This document shows positions 6,689 through 12,293 of a DNA stretch of 12,293 bases, piece after piece (the stretch's first letter is position 1; every line of letters begins with the position of its first letter). Source of the stretch: Patescibacteria group bacterium (GTDB lineage: Bacteria > Patescibacteriota > Minisyncoccia > Phycocordibacterales > UBA12088); contig WFWM01000010.1 of the NCBI GenBank assembly GCA_015491145.1, forward strand, positions 1 to 12,293, read 5' to 3'. Both the position numbers and the translations under genes were made by a program. The notes under the pieces are model-generated. The model was not told the origin of the DNA, ran no database searches, and saw nothing but the letters and a program-made list of their open reading frames with translations.

Positions 6689-7939
6689 ATGACTTCTCCA
6701 TCCTCTACCGCAAGCGCTCAAGAAGCAGCTGTTCAACAGGAAGCGAACCCACTCCCTCCGATACCCAAGGAAGAGGAAGCGGCCATTGCAAAGCTCTCCC
6801 TCCCCCCGAAGGTGGGTGATGTTGTCGAGGGGGTGGTGATCGCGAAAGACACCAACAAGGTGTTCGTCGACCTCTCACCGTGGGGAACCGGCATTATCTA
6901 CGGACGGGAATACCTCGCGGCTCGGGATATGCTCCGGCGCGTCAAGGTGGGAGACACGCTGTCTGCCCAAGTCGTTGAGGAGGAAAATGAGGAGGGGTAC
7001 ATTGAGCTCTCGCTCAAGGAGGCCCGCCGCGCGATGCTGTGGGCAGAAGCAGAGCAAGCGGTTGCCAACCGTCAAATTTTCCCGCTCGTCGTAAAGGATG
7101 CGAACAAGGGAGGTCTGCTGCTGGAGTGGCAGGGTATTCCCGGCTTTCTCCCTGCAAGCCAACTCACGCCCGAACACTACCCCCGCGTGGAAAATGGCGA
7201 TAAGGACAAGATACTGCAGGAGCTCCGGAAGCTCATCGGCAAAACGCTTTATGTCTCCATCCTCTCCATCAACCACGAAGAAGAAAAACTCATCTTCATT
7301 GAACGCTCGCCCGATGAAGAATCGCAATCGGGGGCAGCAGAAGGCAGTGCTCAGCCTGGAAAAGAACCGTCGCGTCGAAGGAAGCGGGATGCCTCGCTCT
7401 TGGCGAAGTATGCCGTAGATCAGGTCATTGAGGGAGAGGTGACCGGTGTGGTTGACTTTGGGGTCTTCATCAAGCTTGAAGAGGGCCTCGAGGGGCTCGC
7501 CCATCTCTCTGAGCTTGATTGGGGCCTCGTCACGGATCCGCGAAAGCTCTTTAAGGTTGGCGATAGGGTGCGCGCGAAGATTATTGATATCAAGGATGGC
7601 AAAGTATCGCTTTCTATCAAACGGCTCACGCCGGACCCGTGGGAAGGAGCGAAAGATCGCTACCACAAGGGGCAACGGGTAGATGCTGTCATCATCAAGC
7701 ACAACAAGCATGGCGCCCTCGCTTCTGTTGAGGAGGGCGTTGCAGGCTTGGTCCATGTGAGCGAATTCCCCTCGGAAGAGGTGCTCCGATCCACGCTGAA
7801 ACTTGGGGAACGTCACCCCTTCATCATCACGGTTTTCGAACCGAAGGAACGGCGGATGATTCTCTCCTACGCGGGAGAGAAACCGTGGGAGAGCAGCAAA
7901 GAGCAAGACGAGCCAGCCGCCTCCACCTCTTCAGCGTAA
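6689..7939 (+). CDS. rpsA: 30S ribosomal protein S1 with four S1 domains
   Basis: S1 binds single-stranded mRNA on the 30S subunit and helps initiation on messages lacking a strong Shine-Dalgarno. The 416-residue protein has four OB-fold S1 domains at about 40-112, 126-206, 245-313 and 328-398. The third is the most canonical, with G-E-V-T-G-V-V-D-F-G-V-F (249-260) and G-L-A-H-L-S-E (269-275), ending V-S-L-S-I-K. Domain 4 has G-L-V-H-V-S-E. Domains 1 and 2 are more divergent, as usual for the ribosome-docking half. Residues 1-38 and the linker 207-240 (Ser/Glu, then a Lys/Arg cluster) look disordered. E. coli S1 has six domains; four are common in reduced or Gram-positive-like genomes. No ribosome site precedes ATG 6689. 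A long antisense frame over this gene is a GC-driven shadow. Confidence 0.88.
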   Translation: MTSPSSTASAQEAAVQQEANPLPPIPKEEEAAIAKLSLPPKVGDVVEGVVIAKDTNKVFVDLSPWGTGIIYGREYLAARDMLRRVKVGDTLSAQVVEEENEEGYIELSLKEARRAMLWAEAEQAVANRQIFPLVVKDANKGGLLLEWQGIPGFLPASQLTPEHYPRVENGDKDKILQELRKLIGKTLYVSILSINHEEEKLIFIERSPDEESQSGAAEGSAQPGKEPSRRRKRDASLLAKYAVDQVIEGEVTGVVDFGVFIKLEEGLEGLAHLSELDWGLVTDPRKLFKVGDRVRAKIIDIKDGKVSLSIKRLTPDPWEGAKDRYHKGQRVDAVIIKHNKHGALASVEEGVAGLVHVSEFPSEEVLRSTLKLGERHPFIITVFEPKERRMILSYAGEKPWESSKEQDEPAASTSSA

Positions 7940-7964
7940 GGGCAGTTCGCCTCCCCCTCACCCC

Positions 7965-8564
7965 TCACCCTTCGTGGACGCTGACGGTGAGGGTCGCCGG
8001 CTGCAGCGGCTTTCCTGCATGGAAAACCGCAGCAAGGTAGCGTGCCGCGACCCTCCCCCCTTCCATATACCTCTGGCGCTCGCTTGGAGAAGCCGACGAA
8101 AGGAGCCAGGAGGCGAGTTCCTCCTTTGGTGGCTTTGCCGGCACCCCTTCCTTCAGGGGGGCGATGCCGATGCGTACCCGCCACCAACGCCGCGTCCCAA
8201 GGCTGCGTTCAATGCTCTCGATGCCATGGTGACCACCGCTGCGCGCGGCCCACGAAATACGCACCATCCCAAGGGCAAGATCGACATCATCGTGCCACAC
8301 GACAAGGTACGCCGGAGGCACCCGAAGCTGCTGGAGCTGTCGCCGCACCGCAGCCCCTGACATATTCATCCACGCGGGGGAAAGGAGCACAGCCACCTCA
8401 GCCTGCCCGACGATACATCGCACTTCCTCTCCATCTTCCTGCGGAGGTATGCAACCGAATGTTTGAATAGCTGAAATGAGCGCCACCTTCCCTGCATTGT
8501 GGCGGTCCCATTGGTGCGATTCTCCGGGATTCCCTATCCCCATAAAGCACCACCTCCTTGCCAT
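7965..8564 (-). CDS. pth: Peptidyl-tRNA hydrolase
   Basis: Pth releases peptides from peptidyl-tRNA that has dropped off ribosomes, in the cytoplasm. The 199-residue product matches the bacterial Pth family in length. Conserved sites: G-I-G-N12-P-G, catalytic His22 in R-H-N-A-G, N67 in W-M-N-M-S-G, and D92 in H-D-D-V-D-L, equivalent to E. coli N10, H20, N68 and D93. At G-G-H-H113-G the family usually has Asn (E. coli N114), so His113 is odd. ATG 8564 is chosen because it keeps the first beta strand before G-I-G-N-P-G. ATG 8543 has a perfect AAGGAGG upstream but would start directly at that motif and lose the strand. The gene converges with rpsA (25 bp between stops) and is divergent from lepB. 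Confidence 0.92.
   Translation of the reverse strand: MARRWCFMGIGNPGESHQWDRHNAGKVALISAIQTFGCIPPQEDGEEVRCIVGQAEVAVLLSPAWMNMSGAAVRRQLQQLRVPPAYLVVWHDDVDLALGMVRISWAARSGGHHGIESIERSLGTRRWWRVRIGIAPLKEGVPAKPPKEELASWLLSSASPSERQRYMEGGRVAARYLAAVFHAGKPLQPATLTVSVHEG
8553..8559 (-). promoter_or_regulatory. AAGGAGG Shine-Dalgarno-like site inside the start of pth
   Basis: AAGGAGG on the minus strand sits 9 nt before ATG 8543, an internal in-frame Met of pth. It is the best anti-16S match seen at any start in this window. It may mark an alternative shorter start or be a by-product of the Arg-Arg codons AGG AGG. Confidence 0.35.
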
Positions 8565-8573
8565 ACACACGCT

Positions 8574-8582
8574 AGCGTACCA
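8574..8582 (-). promoter_or_regulatory. Candidate extended -10 of pth, leaderless spacing
   Basis: Minus strand TGG-TACGCT (8582-8574) ends 9 nt before ATG 8564. GCGACA lies 16 nt upstream as a 4-of-6 -35. Transcription would start within a few bases of the ATG. Confidence 0.35.
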
Positions 8583-8590
8583 CACATTTC

Positions 8591-8619
8591 TTGCGTGTCG
8601 CTCGCTCCGACCGTACAAT
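8591..8619 (+). promoter_or_regulatory. Candidate promoter of lepB, leaderless spacing
   Basis: TTGCGT (8591-8596), 17 nt spacer, TACAAT (8614-8619). The -10 ends 8 nt before ATG 8628, so the predicted start is at or next to the first codon. It overlaps the pth promoter region on the other strand. Confidence 0.5.
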
Positions 8620-8627
8620 GGCGCGTG

Positions 8628-9263
8628 ATGAACTCTCCTTCTCACGGCACAGGAGGCGCGGCGTCGTCTCCCCATAACGAAAAGGCTCCTGCTGCAGGAG
8701 GAATGGGGACATTCCTGAAAGATATCGCGCGATACTTCCTCATCGCCCTCCTCATTGTCGTGCCGCTGCGTGCCTACGTCGCGCAACCCTTCTACGTGGT
8801 AGGCTCCTCAATGGATCCCACTTTCACCTCCGGCGAGTACCTCATCATCGACGAGCTCTCCTACCAGTTTCGCGATCCGCGTCGTGGAGAGGTCGTCGTA
8901 TTTCGGTTCCCCAAGCAACCCTCTATTTTCTTCATCAAGCGCATTATCGGACTTCCCGGCGAGACGGTCGAGATTCGGGGGAACAAGGTTCTCATCCACT
9001 CGGCAACGAGCACCTACACGCTCACCCTCGAAGAGCCCTACGTAGCGCAAGAACACCAAAAGCAGGATTACCTCGTCGTTCACCTCGGTGACGATGAGTA
9101 CTTTGTGTTGGGGGACAACCGGGAAGCGAGCCTCGATTCCCGCGCGTGGGGACCGCTGTCCCGACGCTACATTATTGGGAGAGTACTCGTGCGGCTCTTT
9201 CCCTTCTCCCGCATCGCGTGGCTCCCTGGCGCCGCTCCCTTGCACCAGCAGCAGGAGCCGTAA
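8628..9263 (+). CDS. lepB: Signal peptidase I
   Basis: Type I signal peptidase removes signal peptides on the outer face of the membrane, using a Ser/Lys dyad. The 211-residue protein has a polar Ala/Gly/Ser-rich N-terminus (1-28), one membrane helix (about 34-50), catalytic Ser61 in G-S-S-M-D-P-T, catalytic Lys104 in F-I-K-R-I-I-G-L-P-G-E, and the late G-D-N-R-x-x-S-x-D-S-R box typical of the S26 family. ATG 8628 is chosen because the upstream extension to 8499 overlaps pth and runs through the promoter. The next gene starts 12 nt after the stop, so the two are probably co-transcribed. It likely processes secreted proteins such as the surface protein at the left end. Confidence 0.92.
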   Translation: MNSPSHGTGGAASSPHNEKAPAAGGMGTFLKDIARYFLIALLIVVPLRAYVAQPFYVVGSSMDPTFTSGEYLIIDELSYQFRDPRRGEVVVFRFPKQPSIFFIKRIIGLPGETVEIRGNKVLIHSATSTYTLTLEEPYVAQEHQKQDYLVVHLGDDEYFVLGDNREASLDSRAWGPLSRRYIIGRVLVRLFPFSRIAWLPGAAPLHQQQEP

Positions 9264-9275
9264 TAGAAAAAGGGT

Positions 9276-10481
9276 ATGCCTCACCGCTCACGCTCCTCAC
9301 CAAAGCGAAACCGCTCCAGCGGAAAGGGTGGGGAAAAATTGCTCAAAGTGCTCGCACGACTCGGTTTCACACCGATCGAGGAATCTGCCTCCAAGAGCAA
9401 CGCTTCCCTTCCTCTCCCTCCAAAAGTTACAAAGGCTCTCCAAACTGCCGCTGCTCACGGTGACTACCTCGCACAGGCACTCCTCTCCCACTGGCCTCAA
9501 CTAGCCCCATTCCTCCTCCAACACCCAACCACAGCGCGACGCCTCTACGCCGTCACTCCCCGTCGGAGCGGCTCGGTGGTGAGTGGGCACATTATTGGCC
9601 CCTACCACCCGTACCTCGCCGCCTACGCAATGTTCACCGCGCTCGAAGCGGCTGCCGCACTCCACCCTCAATCTTCCCTCACACTGAGCTGCAACACGAT
9701 GGGAGACGAAGAATCCCTCCAGACCTACCTGCGGGAAGTGCAGGGAGGAATTCGACGCATTCTCGGCGCTCTCTCCCCTTCCCTTCAAGCCCTCATCCGA
9801 ACGGAAGGACCGGCAGGAGTGTGGGCACTCTCATCCCTCCAGCACCCCTCTCTCTTCGACCTCCCGAAGCCGCTGGAGTGCCTTTCAGCGCCAAGCCGAG
9901 CAACACTGCAGGAAACGCTCGATATTCTCGAAGGAAACAACCTCCCCTACGAGATAGATGAGCTCCTCATCTTCCATCCAGTGGCATTCTCGCAGAACGT
10001 GTTCGAAGTGCGCGTCAGCTCCCAATCTGATGGATGGGAGGGGGTAGCTCGCGGCGCAACTGCGGGAAGCTGGGTGCTGCGCTTTGTCAATACGGACGAT
10101 GCTCCGCCCCCTTCCATCGTATCGTTCGCCTTCCACCTCCGTGAGCCTGCCCCGAGCGCACGTCCGCTCCCTCCCCATCGGGCAAAGGTACTCTTTGCCC
10201 CTATCGGAAAGGAAGCGAGGACGGTAGCGCTTGAAGCAATCCGACTCCTCTCCCGCTCTCGTATCCCCTTCACTACCACCATTGCCTACGGCAAATTCTG
10301 CGACACTATTGCAGCAGCAGAACGACAGCGCATTCCCTATGTCGCAATCATTGGATCTCCGGAAGCGCAACGGCGGATGGTACTCATTCGCCGAATGGAG
10401 GATCGCGCCCAGCGTGAGGTGTCGCTCGATGAGCTCGTCCCCTTTCTCAATCGCATTGAGGTAATGTGGGATGCCCTCTGA
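9276..10481 (+). CDS. Histidyl-tRNA-synthetase-like protein lacking catalytic motifs
   Basis: A 401-residue protein related by eye to class II HisRS/HisZ. Recognisable parts: I-I-G-P-Y-H-P-Y-L-A-A-Y (106-117) in place of the strand before the HisRS dimer helix; L-S-C-N140-T-M-G-D144 matching the HisRS N-S-L-G-D turn, followed by a Tyr-containing helix; a segment at about 220-244 ending N-V-F-E-V that matches the HisRS strand ending T-V-F-E; and a C-terminal anticodon-binding domain (about 300-395) with V-L-F-A-P-I-G-K-E-A and Y-V-A-I-I-G. Missing: the motif 2 loop F-R-x-E-x-x-x-x-R (only a short Arg/Ser stretch at 94-104 remains) and the HisA motif R-G-L-D-Y-Y (position held by I-F-H-P-V-A-F). 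The N-terminal 50 residues are basic and Ser-rich. It is therefore unlikely to charge tRNA; a tRNA-binding or HisZ-like regulatory role is possible. Start ATG 9276 follows lepB by 12 nt. Confidence 0.75.
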   Translation: MPHRSRSSPKRNRSSGKGGEKLLKVLARLGFTPIEESASKSNASLPLPPKVTKALQTAAAHGDYLAQALLSHWPQLAPFLLQHPTTARRLYAVTPRRSGSVVSGHIIGPYHPYLAAYAMFTALEAAAALHPQSSLTLSCNTMGDEESLQTYLREVQGGIRRILGALSPSLQALIRTEGPAGVWALSSLQHPSLFDLPKPLECLSAPSRATLQETLDILEGNNLPYEIDELLIFHPVAFSQNVFEVRVSSQSDGWEGVARGATAGSWVLRFVNTDDAPPPSIVSFAFHLREPAPSARPLPPHRAKVLFAPIGKEARTVALEAIRLLSRSRIPFTTTIAYGKFCDTIAAAERQRIPYVAIIGSPEAQRRMVLIRRMEDRAQREVSLDELVPFLNRIEVMWDAL

Positions 10482-10497
10482 AGCGGGCGAAGGCTCA

Positions 10498-10526
10498 TTG
10501 CAGTGGAAGCGGTAGTGTGGTACGAT
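10498..10526 (+). promoter_or_regulatory. Candidate promoter of rpsU, leaderless spacing
   Basis: TTGCAG (10498-10503), 17 nt spacer ending in TGG, TACGAT (10521-10526). The -10 ends 9 nt before ATG 10536. This promoter would let rpsU be expressed apart from the upstream lepB operon. Confidence 0.5.
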
Positions 10527-10535
10527 ATGGCATGT

Positions 10536-10787
10536 ATGCCAGTGAATGTTGTCGTCACGCGGCAGGATCGAGAGTCGCCCCACGCACTCGTGCGACGCTT
10601 CCAGCGGAAGGTGCAGTCGATGGGCATCATTCAGGAAGCGCGGCGCCATCGATTCCGGGAGCGGGAGAAGTCGCGGAATTTTCGTCGCATTCAGCGGGTT
10701 CTCGCTCTGAAGCGTCGCGCTCTCTATGAAAAGCTGGAGAAACTCGGCATCCGCCCGCGCCGGCGCGGCGCGATCTCACTCAAGTAG
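10536..10787 (+). CDS. rpsU: 30S ribosomal protein S21
   Basis: S21 is a small basic 30S protein near the anti-Shine-Dalgarno end of 16S rRNA and takes part in initiation. The 83-residue product starts M-P-V-N-V-V-V, has the family pattern L-V-R-R-F-Q-R-K-V near residues 18-26, then E-A-R-R-H-R-F and a long Arg/Lys-rich helix. It is slightly longer than the usual 58-71 residues owing to a basic C-terminal tail. ATG 10536 is chosen over 10503 and 10527 because family homology starts there and the promoter lies just upstream. The end overlaps the predicted ybeY start by 62 nt. Confidence 0.9.
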   Translation: MPVNVVVTRQDRESPHALVRRFQRKVQSMGIIQEARRHRFREREKSRNFRRIQRVLALKRRALYEKLEKLGIRPRRRGAISLK

Positions 10788-11217
10788 CGTCTCCCTCCCG
10801 TTCCCCTGCATCAACCATGCACGAGTGCCGTGGCACACGCTCCCGCTGCGAGAGTGGGCGACACTCTACCGGAAGCTGTGGGGCAAGGACGCTTCCTACC
10901 AACTGGGTCTCCTCCTTGCGAGCCGAGAAGAGGGGAGGTGCTTGAACCAACGGTACCGTGGTTCGCAGTACGTACCTGAAGTGCTCGCCTTCCCTCTCTC
11001 CCCGGATGTTGGTGATATCGTGATCGTCCCTTCCCGCGCCCGAGAGATGGCGCCATCTTTCTCCCTTTCCTTCAAGGCAATGCTCGTCTTCCTCTTTGCC
11101 CACGCCGCACTCCACCTGCAGGGGTACCACCACGGGAGTGCGATGGAGCAAAGAGAACGCGAACTCCTCCAGCAGCTTGCGATTTCCCCACCACACCTGC
11201 ACCACAAGGCCTCGTAG
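10726..11217 (+). CDS. ybeY: Endoribonuclease YbeY (16S rRNA maturation factor)
   Basis: YbeY is a zinc endoribonuclease needed for 16S 3'-end processing and ribosome quality control. The 163-residue product has L-N-Q-R-Y-R78 (catalytic Arg, E. coli R59), V-L-A-F-P (86-90), G-D-I-V-I (96-100), and the metal site H126-x3-H130-x5-H136. Two departures from the family are visible: the P-T-D before V-L-S-F reads V-P-E, and G-Y-D-H reads G-Y-H-H. The start is uncertain. The only in-frame ATG before the homologous region is 10726, inside rpsU, giving about 20 extra residues before the first strand (V22 onward). GTG 10825 would cut that strand. Sits between rpsU and ftsA; no ribosome site is seen. 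Confidence 0.85.
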   Translation: MKSWRNSASARAGAARSHSSSVSLPFPCINHARVPWHTLPLREWATLYRKLWGKDASYQLGLLLASREEGRCLNQRYRGSQYVPEVLAFPLSPDVGDIVIVPSRAREMAPSFSLSFKAMLVFLFAHAALHLQGYHHGSAMEQRERELLQQLAISPPHLHHKAS

Positions 11218-11242
11218 GTGGATACCGAGAGGTGGCGGGGAA

Positions 11243-11251
11243 TGGTACAAT
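11243..11251 (+). promoter_or_regulatory. Extended -10 of ftsA, leaderless spacing
   Basis: TGG-TACAAT ends 7 nt before ATG 11259. There is no convincing -35 17 nt upstream (TACCGA). The same nine bases occur before gyrB on the other strand. The predicted start coincides with the first codon. Confidence 0.5.
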
Positions 11252-11258
11252 CCGCCGT

Positions 11259-12293
11259 ATGGCATCCCTCTCCTCACTGTTGCCGTGGCTTTTTTCCCGG
11301 CAAGAAGTGGTCGCAGGCGTGGATGTGGGCTCGTTTCAGGTGCGCATTGCAATAGCATCGCACGATGGGGATCGAAATGTTCCCGTTATTCTCGGGCGGG
11401 CCGCGACCCCTTCGCGAGGCCTCCGGCACGGCTACATCGTCGACACCGCAGCCGCCACCAAGGTGGTGCGAGCAACCCTTGAGGCAGCTCAGCAGGGGGT
11501 GGATGGCACTGTACGACGCGCATTCGTTGCGGTAGGAGGCACGGGGCTCGATGAGTTCCACGCTACAGGAGAAACGCTCGTGGGACGCCCTGACCAAGTT
11601 ATCACCAAAGCCGATGTGGCAGCAGCGCAAATGCACGCCGAGGAGCGGCTCGCGCCCCAACTCCAAAACTACCGAATACTCCACGCGTTTCCCCTTCGCT
11701 ACCGCATTGACGGAAAGGAAATCCCCGTTACCTCGCCGGAGGGATTGCGTGGGAGCCGCATTGCGGTGGACTTCCTCTTCGTCGCCACGATAGAAAAGCA
11801 CCTCAACGATTTGCTGAGTGCCATTGAGGAGGCGGGGCTCGAGGTTGCCGGCATCTACGCGAGCCCCATTGCGGCAGCACACGCAATGCTCTCAAAAGAG
11901 CAGCGCCACATTGGTGCGGCACTCGTCAACATTGGCGCCCATACCCTTTCCCTCGTCGTATACGACGAGGGGGTACCTGTTTCCGTCAAGGTGTTCCCCA
12001 TTGGGGCCTCAGAAATTACAAAAGACATCGCGCTTACCCTCAAAATCGACACACGGGAAGCAGAATTGATGCAGTGGAAAAAGGTTGCTATGGAAGACGA
12101 GGTTCGCGAGCGAGTGCAGGAAATCACAACGTTCCGTCTCCAAGAGATGTTTCGTCTCATTGACCGGCACCTCCAGAGCATCCAGCGGAGCCGTCTCCTG
12201 CCGGGAGGCGTCGTCATCACGGGAGGCGGCTCGGCTTTCCACCGCATCGATGAGATTGCTCGAACCGTGCTCGCGCTTCCCGCCCGCATCGGC
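11259..12293 (+). CDS. ftsA: Cell division protein FtsA (3' end outside window)
   Basis: FtsA is an actin-like ATPase that tethers FtsZ to the membrane. The first 345 residues are present. Phosphate-1 motif: G20-V-D-V-G-S25 after a short leader. The 1C domain, which replaces actin subdomain 1B, covers about 84-165, with A-V-G-G-T and a Phe-P-L-x-Y-x-I-D-G strand. The phosphate-2 loop, normally D-I-G-G-G-T, reads N224-I-G-A-H-T229. F-P-I-G-A-S-E-I-T-K-D-I-A is the usual segment after it. The adenosine motif I-T-G-G-G-S (320-325) is intact. The membrane-targeting C-terminus and any ftsZ lie beyond the edge. ATG 11259 is supported by the -10 just upstream. Pilus protein PilM is related, but the 1C domain and I-T-K-D-I-A pattern favour FtsA. 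Confidence 0.88.
   Translation, partial: MASLSSLLPWLFSRQEVVAGVDVGSFQVRIAIASHDGDRNVPVILGRAATPSRGLRHGYIVDTAAATKVVRATLEAAQQGVDGTVRRAFVAVGGTGLDEFHATGETLVGRPDQVITKADVAAAQMHAEERLAPQLQNYRILHAFPLRYRIDGKEIPVTSPEGLRGSRIAVDFLFVATIEKHLNDLLSAIEEAGLEVAGIYASPIAAAHAMLSKEQRHIGAALVNIGAHTLSLVVYDEGVPVSVKVFPIGASEITKDIALTLKIDTREAELMQWKKVAMEDEVRERVQEITTFRLQEMFRLIDRHLQSIQRSRLLPGGVVITGGGSAFHRIDEIARTVLALPARIG

Noticed and set aside
6875..7906. Open frame of 343 codons antisense to the S1 gene
   Set aside because: It mirrors a GC-rich real gene almost end to end, shows no recognisable domain, and the sense strand encodes four clear S1 domains.
7940..7964. Terminator between the convergent rpsA and pth
   Set aside because: The spacer is pyrimidine-rich with no inverted repeat.
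8499..8627. Upstream extension of lepB
   Set aside because: It overlaps the pth start on the other strand and runs through both promoters; the signal-peptidase-like part begins after 8628.
9885..10649. Minus-strand frame of 254 codons over the HisRS-like gene
   Set aside because: Antisense shadow; composition rich in Arg, Cys and His, no motif, and the sense frame shows a recognisable anticodon-binding domain.
1..12293. CRISPR arrays, tRNA or rRNA genes, insertion sequences
   Set aside because: No regular spaced repeats, no cloverleaf-like segments with conserved T-loop sequence, and no transposase-like frame were seen by eye.

Overview
The window looks like a chromosomal piece of a Patescibacteria (Candidate Phyla Radiation) genome, GC-rich by eye and using the standard bacterial code (TGA ends pth, the HisRS-like gene and others). 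Three things point there: a Cys-containing bacterial Ig-like domain of the kind common in CPR surface proteins, a compact housekeeping set with short spacers, and near-absence of Shine-Dalgarno sites. This placement is inference from the sequence style, not from a marker tree.

Layout. Positions 1-3058 (minus strand) hold a cell-surface operon: a sortase (2207-2995) followed 6 bp later by a large membrane-anchored protein that runs off the left edge (1-2200). No ORF call covers this second gene as one unit, but the frame is open for 733 codons. It has two divergent ectodomain repeats, an Ig-like domain, an I-P-Y-T-G motif directly before a single membrane segment, and at least 240 residues of cytoplasmic tail. 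Back-to-back promoters at 3053-3128 separate this operon from a plus-strand membrane-anchored protein with a CARDB domain (3194-4300). Convergent to that is gyrB (4330-6483, minus). A 205 bp divergent spacer leads to a four-domain ribosomal protein S1 gene (6689-7939, plus). It converges on pth (7965-8564, minus).

From 8591 rightward there is a plus-strand housekeeping cluster: lepB, a diverged histidyl-tRNA-synthetase-like protein that lacks the recognisable catalytic motifs, rpsU, ybeY (overlapping rpsU by 62 bp) and ftsA (running off the right edge). Several genes (pth, lepB, rpsU, ftsA) have a -10 hexamer of the TACAAT/TACGAT/TACGCT type ending only 7-9 nt before the ATG, suggesting leaderless transcripts.

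The genes fall into three functional groups: surface display (sortase, putative substrate, CARDB protein, signal peptidase), translation and its quality control (S1, Pth, S21, YbeY, HisRS-like), and DNA topology and division (GyrB, FtsA). The most unusual points are the sortase-neighbour protein with an internal LPXTG-like motif, the HisRS-like pseudo-enzyme, the leaderless-promoter pattern and a non-canonical phosphate loop in FtsA.
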